Source: Lichenostomus cassidix
Taxonomy: Eukaryota; Chordata; Aves; Passeriformes; Meliphagidae
Direction: 5' to 3'
DNA length: 64,000 bases
Assembly (NCBI GenBank): GCA_008360975.2
Contig: VLJF02000864.1
Span: forward strand, 1-64,000
In this document: positions 22,080 through 33,177 of the stretch, piece after piece
How the letters are laid out: the number at the start of each line of letters is the position of its first letter
Position numbering within the stretch: the stretch's first letter is position 1
Notes under the pieces: generated by a model
The model's database searches: none
What the model was told of the DNA's origin: nothing
Seen by the model: the letters and a program-made list of their open reading frames with translations, nothing else
Translations under genes and position numbers: made by a program

Positions 22080-24190
22080 CCCACATTTTTCAGCATTTTT
22101 TCACCATTTTTCCCCATTTTTTGACATTTTTTTGACATTTTCCCCTCATTTTTTGCCACCTTTTCACCATTTTTCCCCCATTTATTCCAATTTTTTGCCA
22201 TTTTTTCCACCATTTTTTCCCCATTGATACAATTTTTCCCCATTTCTCCCCATTATTTTCGTATTTTCCCCATAATTTTCATTTTTTCCCCCATTTTTTC
22301 CCATTTTTTCCATATTTTTCCATATTTTCTCCCATTTTTCACAATTTTCCCCATTTTCCCCGCATTTTTCAGCATTTTTCCCCCATTTTTCCCTATTTCC
22401 CCCAATTTTCCCCCATTTTTAAAATATTTTTCCTTTTTTCCTCCATTTATTCCCATTTTTTACACCATTTTTGCCATTTTTCATCATTTTTTGCTATTTT
22501 TTCCCCCATTTTTCCCCATTTTTCCCCATTATTTTCATACTTTCCCAATTATTATAATATTTTTCCTCCATTTTTTCATATTTTTTAATATTTTTCCCAT
22601 TATTTTCATCTTTTCCCTCATTATTTTCATGTTTCCCCCAATTTTTAAAATATTCTCCCCAATTTCTTTCCTATTTTTCCCTATTTTATTTTCCATTTTA
22701 TTCCACATTTTCCCCATTTTCCCATATTTTTCCCATATTTTCCTCATTTATTTCACTTTCCCCCCTTTCTTTTCATATTTTTCCCCATTATTTTCACATT
22801 TTTTCCCCAATTTCTAAAATATCATTCTTATTTTTCCCCATTTTTCCCACTTTTCCCCACTTTTTTCATACTTTTCCCAACTTTTCTCATATTTTCCCCC
22901 ATTTTTCCCAATTTTTTCCCATTTTTTCCCCAATTTTTTTCCATTTTTTTCCCATTTTCCCTCAATTTTCCCCATTTTTTTCCACTTCTCATATTTTTCC
23001 CCATTTTTTCATATTTTCCCCATTTTTTCCATCTATTTCCCCCATTTTCCCCCATTTTTTCCCATTTTTCCCAGTTTTTTCCGATTTTTCCCATTTTCCC
23101 CATTTTTTCCCATTTTTCCCAGTTTTTTCCCATTTTTCCCATTTTTCCCATTTTCCCCCATTTTTCCCAGTTTTTTCCCAAATTTCCCCATTTTCTCTGC
23201 TTTTCCATTTCCACCTTTTCAGGACGTTTTCCATATTTTTCCACAATTTATTCCATTTTTTCCCATTTTTTCCCATTTTTCCATTTCTCCATTTTTCCCA
23301 ATTTTCCCATTTTTTCCCATTTTTTCCCCATTTTCCCATTTTCCCCATTTTTTCCCATTTTTCCATTTCTCCATTTCTCCATTTTCCCCAATTTTCCCAT
23401 TTTTTCCCATTTTTTTCCATTTTTCCCATTTTTCCCTTTTTTCCCATTTTTTCCCTTTTTTCCCATTTTTTCCCATTTTTTCCCATTTTTCCCATTTTCC
23501 CTTTTTTCCCATTTTTCCCCCATTTTTCCCATTTTTCCCATTTCTCCATTTCGCTATTTTTCCCATTTTTCCCATTTTTCCCATTTTTTCCCATTTTTCC
23601 CATTTTTTCCATTTTTCCCATTTTCCCCATTTTTCCATTTCTCCATTTCTCCTTTTTTCCCATTTTTTCCCATTTCTCCATTTTCCCCATTTTTCCCCAA
23701 TTTTCCCATTTTCTCCATTTTTTCACCATTTTTCCCTTTTTCCCCATTTTTCCATTTCTCCATTTTTCCCATTTTTCCCCATTTTTTCCCAATTTTCCCA
23801 TTTTCCCCATTTTTTCCCATTTTTCCATTTCTCCATTTTCCCATTTTTCCCCATTTTTCCCATTTTTCCAATTCTTTTTCATTTTTTCACCTTTTTCACC
23901 TTTTTCCCCATTTTTCCATTTCTCCCATTTTTTCCCATTTTTCCCATTTTTTTCCATTTCTCCATTTTTTCTCCATTTTTTCCCATTTTTCCCCATTTTT
24001 CCCATTTTTTTTCCATTTTTCCCCATTTTCTCCCATTTTTTCCATTTTTCCATTTCTCCATTTTTCCGCATTTTTTCCCATTTTTTCCCAGTTTTCCCCA
24101 TTTTCCCAATTTTTCCAATTTTTTCCCATTTTTCCCATTTTTTCCCATTTTCCCCATTTTTTCCTATTTTTCCCATTTTTCCCCATTTCC
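22080..24190. repeat. CCCATTTTTCCC minisatellite
   Basis: 2.1 kb of about 11-bp CCCATTTTTTC units with TTTCATATTTTCCCC variants on the left and CCATTTCTCCATTT on the right. The minus strand gives false KWEKMGKNGK ORFs. Confidence 0.92.
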
Positions 24191-24460
24191 CACCTCAATC
24201 TCCCAAACATTCCCCAATTTCAAATTTCCTCTTTTTCCTCACATTTCCATTTTTAAATCCAATTTTTTCCCTTTTTTTCCCATCCGGAAAAACCCAAATC
24301 TTCCCTTTTTTAACCATTTTTTTTTCCCCTCGAGGCCAAAAAATCCTCTTTTCTTCCCCAAAAATCTGAAGTGACCTCAGCGAGAGGTTTTTCAAACAAA
24401 AAAAATTCTGTTTATTTGCCAAAAGGTCATTTCCTCTCTCTTCTCGCTGCCCTTTAGAAA
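24190..24460. other. Single-copy intron island
   Basis: Contains CTGAAGTGACCTCAGCGAG, TCTGTTTATTTGCC and CTTCTCGCTGCCCTTTAG. The last looks like a plus-strand acceptor but no exon follows. It is a candidate conserved intronic element. Confidence 0.35.
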
Positions 24461-25100
24461 AAACCAAAAAAACCCAAAAAACCGTAAAAAAATTCCAGAA
24501 AAATCCCAGAAAAAAACCAGAAAAAAACTCAGAAAAAAACCAGAAAAAAACCAGAAAAAAACTCAGAAAAACCAGAAAAAACTCAGAAAAAAACTCAGAA
24601 AAAACCTCAGAAAAAACCTCAGAAAAAACCAGAAAAAAAACCAGAAAAAAACCAGAAAAAAACACTAAAAATCAGAAAAAAACAAAAAAATACCAGAAAA
24701 AAAAGGGGTAAAAAAACAGGACAAAAACATTAAAAAACCATTTTAAAAACATTCAAAAACCCGAAAAAAACCCAGAAAAAAACAGAAAAAAACCAGAAAA
24801 AAACCAGGAAAAAACCATTAAAAAACGAGGGAAAAAACCAGAAAAATAACCATAAAAAACCGAAAAAAACCCCATTAAAAAACAGGAAAAAAAACCGGAA
24901 AAAAACAGGGAAAAACCCATAAAAAACACAGGAAAAAACCATTAAAAATACAGAAAAAAAAACCTATAAAAAACCAGAAAAAAACCAGAAAAAAACAGAA
25001 AAAAAACACGTAAAAAAACAGTAAATAAACCAGAAAAAAATCCATAAAAAAACCAGAAAAAAACCGTAAAAAGCCAGAAAAAAACCCATAAAAATCGCCA
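24460..25100. repeat. CCAGAAAAAAA minisatellite
   Basis: Units of AAACCAGAAAAA, ACTCAGAAAAA and ACCATTAAAA, near 11 bp, over 640 bp. The sense strand of HOXC9 reads TTTTTCTGG. Confidence 0.88.
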
Positions 25101-25310
25101 AAAAATTCCAGAAAAATAACTAAATTCAAACCAAACACACCTAAAAACAAAATCCAAATACTCCAAGCGGCACGAGAGGGTTGAAAATAAAAAATAGGAT
25201 TATTTTCCGGGTGGAAATCGAGGAAAAAACTCCTAAAAAAGCCCAAATTCTTCCCATTTCTGAGGCCAAAAATCTCATTTTCCAGCCTCGCGCCGCGAAA
25301 ATCTGATTTT
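25100..25310. other. Single-copy intron island
   Basis: Mixed sequence with CTCCAAGCGGCACGAGAGG, TAGGATTATTTTCCGGG and CCAGCCTCGCGCCGCG. Nothing was recognised. Confidence 0.35.
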
Positions 25311-25905
25311 TTGGGGTTTTTTGGGGGGAATTTGGGGGTTTTGGGGGTTTATTTGAAGTTTTTCGGGATTTATTTGGGGTTTTATTTGGGTTTTATTTGG
25401 ATTTTTTGGGTTTTATTTGTGTTTTATTTGGGTTTTTTGGGGGTTTTTGGGTTTTATTTGAGGTTTTATTTGGGTTTTTTGGGTTTTATTTGGGTTTTTT
25501 GGGTTTTATTTTGGTTTTATTTGAGGTTTTATTTGGGTTTATTTGGGTTTATTTGGGTTTTTTTCGGGTTTTATTTGGGTTTTATTTGGGTTTTTTCCGG
25601 TTTTATTTGGGTTTTTTGGGTTTTATTTTGGTTTTATTTGAGGTTTTATTTGGGTTTTTTAGGTTTTATTTGGGTTTTATTTGGATTTTTTGGGTTTTAT
25701 TTGGGTTTTATTTGGGTTTTATTTGGGTTTTATTTGGGTTTTATTTGGGTTTTTTGGGTTTTATCCAGTTTTATTTGGGTTTTTTTCAGTTTTTTCGGGT
25801 TTTATTAGAGTTTTTTCAGGTTTTATTTGGGTTTTTTGGGGTTTTATTTGGGTTTTATTGGAGTTTTTTCGGGTTTTATTTAGATTTTTGGGGTTTTTTT
25901 TAAAA
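25310..25905. repeat. 11-bp minisatellite TTTTATTTGGG
   Basis: About 50 units of TTTTATTTGGG with TTTTTTGGG variants. Each full unit gives CCCAAATAAAA on the HOXC9 sense strand, which contains the poly(A) hexamer AATAAA. False ORFs read FYLGFIW. Confidence 0.92.
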
Positions 25906-26050
25906 GGTTTTTTCTCCTCCGACTCACAATTTCCCCCTTGGCTGGTTTTTTTTAGGATTTTTCCCCAAAATCTTCCCCAAATTGTTTTTCTCCCAAAAAT
26001 TTCTTCACCCCATTTCTGTCCCATTGATTGTCAAACCCCAAATGAGCCAA
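25905..26050. other. Short intron island
   Basis: About 145 bp of mixed sequence with CCTCCGACTCACAATTTCC and CTGTCCCATTGATTGTCAAA. ATTGATTG is PBX/HOX-like but is a weak match in isolation. Confidence 0.3.
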
Positions 26051-26510
26051 AAAATCGCTTTTTAGGCCCAAAATTCCCCTAAAAATTCCCCCAAAAATCT
26101 CCCAAAAATCCCAAAAAAATCGCACCAAAATCCCCAAAAAATACTCCCAAAATACGCCAAAAATCCCAAAAAAATCCCCTAAAAATATCACCAAAATCCA
26201 AAAAAAATCCCCCAAAAATCATCCAAAAATCACCCAAAAATCTCCCAAAAATCCCCAAAAATCCCCCAAAATATCACAAAAATCCTCCAAAAAATCCCCC
26301 AAAAATCACCTGAAAATACCCCAAAAATCACTCAAAAATCACCCAAATCTCCCAAAATCGCCCAAAAATAAAAAAAAATCCCCTAAAAATATCACAAAAA
26401 TCCCCCAAAAATCCTCCAAAAAATCCCCCAAAAATCCCCAAAAATCCCTCAAAAATCACCCAAAAATCCCCCAAAAATCCCAAAAAAATCCCCAAAAAAC
26501 CCCAAAAGCT
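26050..26510. repeat. CCCAAAAATCC minisatellite
   Basis: Roughly 11-bp CCCAAAAATCA/CCCAAAAAATC units over 460 bp. Confidence 0.88.
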
Positions 26511-26690
26511 CCTCGGCGGTTTTTGGGGTGAATTTCGGGGATTTTCTCCTCTTTTCGCTTTGCCTTTACCTGCAAATAATTCCGATTTTTTCACCTTCCT
26601 CGGTTGAATTTTGGGGTTTTTTTTCAAAGTTTTGGAGTTTTTTTTAAAGTTTTGGGTTTTTTTAAAAACTTCTCCTCTCCCTCCTCGGAG
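26510..26690. other. Single-copy intron island
   Basis: Holds AGCTCCTCGGCGG, CTTTGCCTTTACCTGC and AAATAATTCCG, then TTCACCTTCCTCGG. Possible conserved element; no exon. Confidence 0.35.
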
Positions 26691-26694
26691 CTTC

Positions 26695-28010
26695 TCCTCC
26701 AAAAATCTGCATTTTTACCCCAAAAATCTGCATTTTTACCCCAAAATTCTGCATTTTTACCCCAAAAATCTGCATTTTTACCCCAAAATCCTGCATTTTC
26801 ACCCCAAAATTCTGCAATTTTACCCCAAAATCCTGGGTTTTTATCCCAAAATTCTGCATTTCTACCCCAAAATCCTGTCTTTTTACCCCAAAATTCTGCA
26901 TTTTTACCCCAAAATCCTTCATTTTTACCCCAAAATCCTTCATTTTCACCCCAAAATTCTGCACTTTTACCCCCAAATTCTGCATTTTTACCCCAAAATT
27001 CTGCAATTTTACCCCAAAATCCTTCATTTTCACCCCAAAATTCTGCATTTTTACCCCAAAATCCAGGTTTTTTACCCCAAAATTCTACATTTTTACCCCA
27101 AAATTCTGCATTTCTACCCCAAAATTCTGCATTTTTACCCCAAAATTCTGCATTTTTACCCCAAAATCCTTCATTTCTACCCCAAAATTCTGCATTTTTA
27201 CCCCAAAATCCTTCATTTCTACCCCAAAATTCTGCATTTTTACCCCAAAATTCTGCATTTCTCTCCCAAAATTCTGCATTTCTCTCCCAAAATTCTGCAT
27301 TTCTCTCCCAAAATTCTGCATTTCTACCCCAAAATCCTGAATTTTTACCCCAAAATTCTGCAATTTTACCCCAAAATCCTGAATTTTTACCCCAAAATCC
27401 TGAATTTTTACCCCAAAATTCTGCATTTTTACCCCAAAATCCTGTATTTTTACCCCAAAATTCTGCAATTTTACCCCAAAATCCTTCATTTTTACCCCAA
27501 AAATCTGCATTTCTACCCCAAAATCCTGCATTTTTACGCCAAAATTCTGCATTTCTACCCCAAAATTCTGCATTTTTACCCCAAAATCCTGGTTTTTTAC
27601 CCCAAAATTCTGCATTTCTCTCCCAAAATTCTGCATTTTCACCCCAAAATCCTTCATTTTCACCCCAAAATTCTGTATTTCTACCCCAAAATTCTGCATT
27701 TTTACCCCAAAATCCTGGTTTTTTACCCCAAAATTCTGCATTTTTACCCCAAAAATCTGCAATTTTACCCCAAAAATCTGCATTTTTACCCCAAAATCCT
27801 TCATTTTTACCCCAAAATTCAGCAGTTTTACCCCAAAATTCTGCAGTTTTATCCCAAAATTCTGCATTTTTATCCCAAAATTCTGCATTTCTACCCCAAA
27901 ATTCTGCATTTCTACCCCAAAATCCTGTATTTTTACCCCAAAATCCTGTATTTTTACCCCAAAATCCCGAATTTTTATCCCAAAAATCCCAATTTTCTCC
28001 GAATTTCTCC
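26695..28010. repeat. 21-bp minisatellite TTTTTACCCCAAAATTCTGCA, about 60 units
   Basis: The unit CTGCATTTTTACCCCAAAAT (plus one T) repeats with a strict 21-bp period. As 21 is seven codons, four frames stay open for over 300 codons (HFYPKIL, FLPQNSA, AEFWGKN and MQNFGVK patterns). It lies inside the HOXC9 intron and has no start context, splice sites or codon bias, so I do not call a gene. Confidence 0.93.
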
Positions 28011-28059
28011 TTTTCCCCCCAAACCTCCACCTTTCCCTTCTTTCCCACGCCGAGTTTAT

Positions 28060-29890
28060 TTTATTTTGGGGCAAAAAATGAAGTTTTTTATTTAATTCCG
28101 GGGAAAAAAATGAAGTTTTTTATTTAATCCCGTAGGAAAAAATGAAGTTTTTTATTTAATTCCGGGGAAAAAAAGAGATTTTTTCATTTCATCTCAGGGA
28201 AAAAATGAAGTTTTTAATTTAAAAAGAGATTTTTCATTTAATCCGGGAAGGAAAAATGAGATTTTTAATTTAATTTCGAGGGAAAAAAATGAGATTTTAA
28301 TTTAATTCTCGGGGAAAAAATTGGGTTTTTAATTTAATCTCGGGATGGGGGAGGAATGAAGTTTTTAATTTAATTTTGGGGGGAAAAATGAGATTTTTTA
28401 TTTCATTCCGGGAGGGAAAAGTGAATTTTTCATTTAATCCTGGGGGGGAAAAAATGAGATTTTTCATTTAATCCGGAGGGGAAAATGAGATTTTTTATTT
28501 AATCCGGAGGAACAAAAATGAATATTTTTATTTAATCGTGGGGGAGAAAAAAAAGAGATTTTTAACTGAATTCTGGGGGGAAAAAATGAGATTTTTAATT
28601 GAATTCCTGGGGAAAAAAATGAGATTTTTCATGTAATTATGGGGAAAAAAAGAGATTTTTAATTTCATCCTGGGGGGGAAAAAAAGAGATTTTTTATTTA
28701 ATCTTGGGGCAAAAAAATGAAGTTTTTAATTTAATCCGGAGGGGAAAAAATGAGATTTTTCATGTAATTATGGGGGAAAAAAGGAGATTTTTAATTTCAT
28801 CCTGGGGGGTGAAAAAAGAGATTTTTTCATTTAATTCCGGGGGGGAAAAAATGAAGTTTTTCATTTAATTCCGGAGGGGAAAAAAGAGATTTTTAATTGA
28901 ATCCAGAGGGGGAAAAATTGAGATTTTTAATTTAATTCCTGGGGAAAAAATGAGGTTTTTTATTTAATTCCGGGGGAAAAAAATTGAGATTTTTAATTTA
29001 ATTCCTGGGGGAAAAAATGAATTTTTTAATATAATTCCAGGGGAAAAAAAAAGAGATTTTTAATTGAATCCAGGGGGGGAAAAAAATTGAGATTTTTAAT
29101 TTATTTCCTGGGGAAAAAATGAGGTTTTTTATTTAATTCCGGAGGGGAAAAAAGAGATTTTAACAGATTTTTGATTTCATCCGGGAGGGGAAAAAATGAG
29201 GTTTCTCATTTAATTCCGGAGGGGAAAAAAAAGAGATTTTAACAGATTTTTAATTGAATCCGGGGAAAATTGAGATTTTTAATTTAATTCCTGGGGAAAA
29301 AATGTGGTTTTTTATTTAATTCCGGGGGAAAAAAATGAATTTTTTCATTTAATTCCGGAGGGGAAAATGAGATTTTTCATGTAATTATGGGGGAAAAAAG
29401 GAGATTTTTAATTTCATCCTGGGGGGTGAAAAAATGAGGTTTTTTATTTAATTCCGGAGGGGAAAAAAGGAGATTTTAACAGATTTTTAATTGAATCCAG
29501 GGGAGGGGGGAAATGAGGTTTTTTAATTTAATTCAGGGGAAAAAAAAGAATTTTTTCATTGAATTCTGGAGGGGAAAAATGAGATTTTTCATGTAATTAT
29601 GGGGAAAAAAGGAGATTTTTAATTTCATCCTGGGGAGGAAAAAAATGAATTTTTTCATTTAATTCCAGGGGAAAAAATGAGATTTTAATTTAATTCGGGG
29701 AAAAAATGAATTTTTTCATTTAATTCCGGAGGGGAAAAAAGGAGATTTTAACAGATTTTTAATTTCATCCGGGGGGGTGAAAAATGAGGTTTTTTAATTT
29801 AATTCCTGGGGAAAAAATGAGGTTTTTTATTTAATTCAGGGGAGAAAAAAATGAATTTTTTCATTTAATTCCGGAGGGGAAAAAAGGAGA
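28060..29890. repeat. Minisatellite TTTAATTCCGGGGGAAAAAA, about 35-bp unit
   Basis: 1.8 kb of TTTTTATTTAATTCCGG, GGGGAAAAAATGAGA and variants. Larger sub-repeats carry GAGATTTTAACAGATTTTTAA and TTTTTCATGTAATTATGGGG. Confidence 0.9.
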
Positions 29891-30170
29891 TTTGAAGCGA
29901 TTTTCGCGGGGAGATGAAAGGAAAAACCCAAATTCAGATCAAGATAAGATAAACTTTCCTTTTCCTTCCCTAAACACCCAAAAAAAAAATGAAATAAAAA
30001 ATTCCCAAACCATCTCCACCTCTTTCCCTGCGGCGATTTTCTCGTTCCTGGAAAGTTGATTTATAAAAAGGAATTAATTCCTCGATTTCTCTTCCTCTCG
30101 TTGGAATTTGGGATTTTGTCGCGATTTTTGTGGGGTTGGGAGGAGGAGGAGGGAGAAGGAAAATAATTAA
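29890..30170. other. Single-copy intron island
   Basis: About 280 bp of mixed sequence sits between two arrays, with GATCAAGATAAGATAAAC, a GC-richer CCCTGCGGCGATTTTCTCG, the PBX-HOX-type site and GGAATTAATTCC. No coding exon is visible. It is a candidate conserved intronic enhancer. Confidence 0.5.
30050..30072 (+). promoter_or_regulatory. PBX-HOX composite-type site in an intron island
   Basis: TGATTTAT at 30057-30064, in the context GTTGATTTATAAAAAGG, is the consensus bound by PBX with posterior-group HOX proteins (paralogues 9-10). It sits in one of the few single-copy islands of the HOXC9 intron, so auto- or cross-regulation is possible. This is a motif match only. Confidence 0.35.
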
Positions 30171-31250
30171 AAACAAAAATAAAAATAAAAATAAAAATAA
30201 AATTAAAAATTAACATGAAGATTAAAATTAGAATTAAAATTAGAATTAAAATAAAATAATAAAAAATAAAAATAAAATAAAAAAATAAAAAATAAAAATA
30301 AAATTAAAATTAGAATAAAATAAAAATAAAATAAAAATAAAAATAAAATAAAAATGAAAATGAAAATGAAAATGAAAATAAAAATAAAATAATAAAATAA
30401 AAATTAAAATAAAATAAAATTAAAATTAAAATTAAAATTAAGATGAACATTAAAAATTAAAATTAACATTAAAAATAAAATTAACATTAAAATTAACATT
30501 AAAAAAAGGTGGAAATGAAGGAAAATAAAGGGGGGAAAGGAGGGGATGATAATTAAAATTAAAATTAAATAGAAGGTGGAAATAAAGCGAAATAAAGGGG
30601 AAAATAAAGGGGGGAAGAGGGGAGGATAATTCAAATTAAAATTAAAAATAAAATTTAAATAAAAGGTGGAAATGAAGGGAAATAAAGGGGGAAATGAGGG
30701 TGATAATTATAATTAAAATTATAAATAATTAAAATAAAAAGAGGAGGAAATAAAGCGAAATAAAGGAAAATCAAGGGGGAAAGGAGGGCGATAATTCAAA
30801 TTAAAATGAAAAATAAAATTTAAATAAAAGGTGGAAATAAAGCGAAATAAAGCGGGGAAATGAGGGTGAAAATTATAATTAAAATTACAAATAAAATTTA
30901 AATAAAGAGTGGAAATAAAGGGAAATAAAGGAAAATAAAGGGGGGAAAGGAGGGAAATGAGGGCGATAATTAAAATTAAAATTAAAATTAAAATTAAAAT
31001 TAAAATTAAATAAAAAGGGAGGAAATGAAGGGAAATAAAGGGGGAAAGGAGGAGGATAATTATAAATAAATGAAATAAAAGGGGTGGAAATAAAGCGAAA
31101 TAAAGGAAAATAAAGCGGGAAAAGGGAAAGGGAAATTATAATTAAAATGAAATAAAGGGGAGGAAATAAAGAGAAAAAGGGAAAATGAGGATGATAATTC
31201 CAATTAAAATTTGAAGAAAGGGGGAGGAAGGAAAGGAAAGTAGAGCAGAA
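30170..31250. repeat. AAAATTAAAAT microsatellite with GGTGGAAATAAAGCG units
   Basis: TAAAAATAAAAT and TTAAAATTAAAAT runs, then roughly 100-bp blocks of AGGTGGAAATAAAGCGAAAT plus AAAGGGGGAAAGGAGG alternating with AATTAAAATT. Confidence 0.88.
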
Positions 31251-31540
31251 AAAAGGGGGAAAATCGGGGGGAAATCGGGGAAAAATCAGAAAAAAAACCG
31301 GAAAAAAACCCCAGAAATAAACCATGAAAAAACCGGGAAAAAAGCCAGAAAAAAACCCAGAAAAAACCATGAAAAAAACCGGAAAAAAACCCAGAAAAAA
31401 ATCAGTGAAAACCCAGAAAAAACCAGCAAAAAATCAGAAAAATACCGGGAAAAAAGGGGAAAAACCCAGAAAAAAACCACAAAAAAATCGGGAAAAAAAG
31501 GGAAAAAAAGGGAAAAAAAGGGAAAAAAACCCAAACTAAC
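31250..31540. repeat. AACCGGAAAAAAACCCAG minisatellite
   Basis: About 290 bp of ACCGGAAAAAAACC, CCAGAAAAAA and GGGAAAAAAA units. Confidence 0.8.
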
Positions 31541-32580
31541 CTCCTCACCACCTCCACCTCCCTAAATCCCCCAAACCCTCCTTAACCCCCTCTCACTACA
31601 TCCCCCAAAACCCCATAAAAACCCCCAAAAAAACCCCCAAAAAACCCAAAAAACCCCCAAAAAGACCCCAAAAAAACCTCAAAATGCCCCCAAACAACCC
31701 CAAGAAAATAACAACCCCACAAAACCCCCCAAAAAACCCAAAAACCCCAAAAAACCCAAAAAACCCAAAAAAACCCCAAAATCACCCCAAAAAACCCCCA
31801 AAAAAACCCCAAAAAACCTCAAAAAAACCCCAAAAAACCCCAAAAAACCCCAAAACCCCCAAAAAACCCTAAAAACCAACCCAAAACCCAAAAAAAAACC
31901 CCCAAAAAACCCAAAAACAACCCCAAAAAACCCCAAAATAACCCCAAAAAAACCCAAAAAACCCCAAAAAAACACCCAAAAAAACCCCCAAAAAACAAAA
32001 AAACCCAAAATACCCCAAAACCCCAAAAACCCAACCCAAATCCCCCAAAAAACCCCAAAAAAACCCAAAAAAACCCCAAAATCACCCCAAAAAAACCCCC
32101 AAAAAACCCAAAAACAACCCCAAAAAAACCCAAAAACCCCAAAAAAACCCCAAAAACCCCAAAAAACCCATAAAAAACCCCAAACCAAAAACTCCATAAA
32201 AACTGCAAAACCCCTTAAAAAAACTAAACCCAAAACCCCATTAAAACCCCAAAAAACCCCAAAATACCCCAAAACCACAAAAAACCCCAAAAAACCCCAA
32301 ATCCAATAAAACCCCCAAAAACCCATAAACTACCAAAAACCCTAAAAACCCCACAAAAACCCCATAAAAATCCCCAAACAACCTCATAAAAAACCCCAAA
32401 ACCCCAAAAACCTAAATACCCCCAAACAACCGCATAAAAATCCCCCAAACAATCCCCAAACAACCCCCAAAAAACCTCAAAATGCCCCAAAAAACCCCAA
32501 ATAAAACTCAAAAAAACCCTCAAATGCCCCCAAAAACCCCAAAAAACCCCAAAATCCCCAAATCCCCCCAAACCCTCCCA
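31540..32580. repeat. CCCCAAAAAA array next to the exon-1 donor
   Basis: About 1 kb of CCCCAAAAAAC and CCCAAAAACC. On the HOXC9 sense strand it is TTTTTGGGG, starting within a few bases of the 5' splice site (gtaagggatgggagggtttg). The G-runs could fold as quadruplexes in DNA or RNA. Confidence 0.92.
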
Positions 32581-32588
32581 TCCCTTAC

Positions 32589-33177
32589 CGGCTTCCAGCT
32601 CGTGCTTCTCCTCTTTGTTGTGTTTCGCTCCGGCCGCTCCTCCTTCCCCCTCGCCGCTGCCCGCGGCCACCCCGCGCTCCCTCAACTCGCCAAAAACCAG
32701 CTCCGCGTAACCTCCGCGGCCCTCCGCGCCCTCCGCCCCTCTCCGCGGGTGAAGATGATGATGATGATGGTGGTGCCGACCGCCGAACGCGTCCGTTTTG
32801 ACGCCGAACGCGTCCGTTTTGACGCCGAACGCCCCGAACGGCGGGAAGGAAACCGGACACTCCAACCAGCTCCGCACGTAGCGCTGCTGCTGCTCCGCGC
32901 TCTGCGGCGCAAAACCCGCGCCGGGAGGAGGAGGAGGAGGAGGGTGGTGAGGATGATGAGGATGATGATGGTGATACCCGACGGCGGCTTGGGGACTCCA
33001 CGAGGAGGCGAAGGAAGGTTTCGGGGCGAAGCTACACGCCGGGAAATCGCCGCAGTCCGGCAGCAGAGGCGCGGAGGGTTGCGCGGCGAAGCGCGGGGCG
33101 AGCAGCGAGTCCACCTCGGCCTCCGGGGCGAGTAGAGAATCCACGTAGTAGTTGCCGAGGGTGGCCGGAGCAGCCAT
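32589..33177 (-). CDS. HOXC9: HOXC9 coding exon 1 (Hox9 activation region)
   Basis: This exon encodes the N-terminal transcription-regulatory half of a Hox9 nuclear homeodomain factor that patterns the trunk axis. It has 196 codons plus one base (phase 1). The ATG at 33177 sits in a good Kozak context (G at -3, G at +4). Residues 9-16 (NYYVDSLL) and 41-53 (DCGDFPACSFAPK) match the HOXC9 paralogue, and the KHNKEEKHELE stretch before the junction resembles HOXC9 more than HOXA9, B9 or D9. The donor is gtaaggga, with its GT at 32588-32587. Oddities: His runs at 69-78 and 135-141, a Pro7 run at 79-85, and a perfect 21-bp in-frame duplication giving AFGVKTD twice (about 116-129). An out-of-frame ATG at 33196-33194 opens an overlapping uORF in weak context. 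The ORF runs on past the donor into intron, and that part is not coding. Confidence 0.93.

Larger units (their letters stand above)
18340..22080 (-). repeat. Composite array carrying the exon-2 copies
   Basis: Linker DNA between the copies is runs of CCATTTTTTGCC, TTTTTCACAATTTTTT and CCCCATTTTT on the plus strand. Spacing between acceptor junctions is 646, 292, 300, 302, 573, 657, 715 and 202 bp, so units of about 300 bp and about 600-700 bp alternate. All eight copies point the same way, as in head-to-tail duplication. Confidence 0.85.
18324..32588 (-). other. HOXC9: HOXC9 intron 1, greatly expanded by tandem arrays
   Basis: This single phase-1 intron is about 14.3 kb. The whole human HOXC9 gene is only a few kb, so the intron is several times larger than usual. 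The extra length is almost all minisatellite: CCATTTTT, GGAAAAA, TTTATTTGGG, a 21-bp TACCCCAAAATTCTGCA unit, AATTTAATTCCGGGG and CCCCAAAA arrays. Single-copy islands remain at about 24190-24460, 25100-25310, 26510-26690 and 29890-30170. The last 3.8 kb before exon 2 contains the duplicated exon-2 starts. Confidence 0.88.

Noticed and set aside
26604..28127. Overlapping 474-507 codon frames with heptad repeats
   Set aside because: The 21-bp repeat keeps several frames open on both strands, and the region is inside the HOXC9 intron.
32482..33135. 217-codon plus-strand frame over HOXC9 exon 1
   Set aside because: GC-rich antisense shadow of exon 1, low complexity and no independent support.
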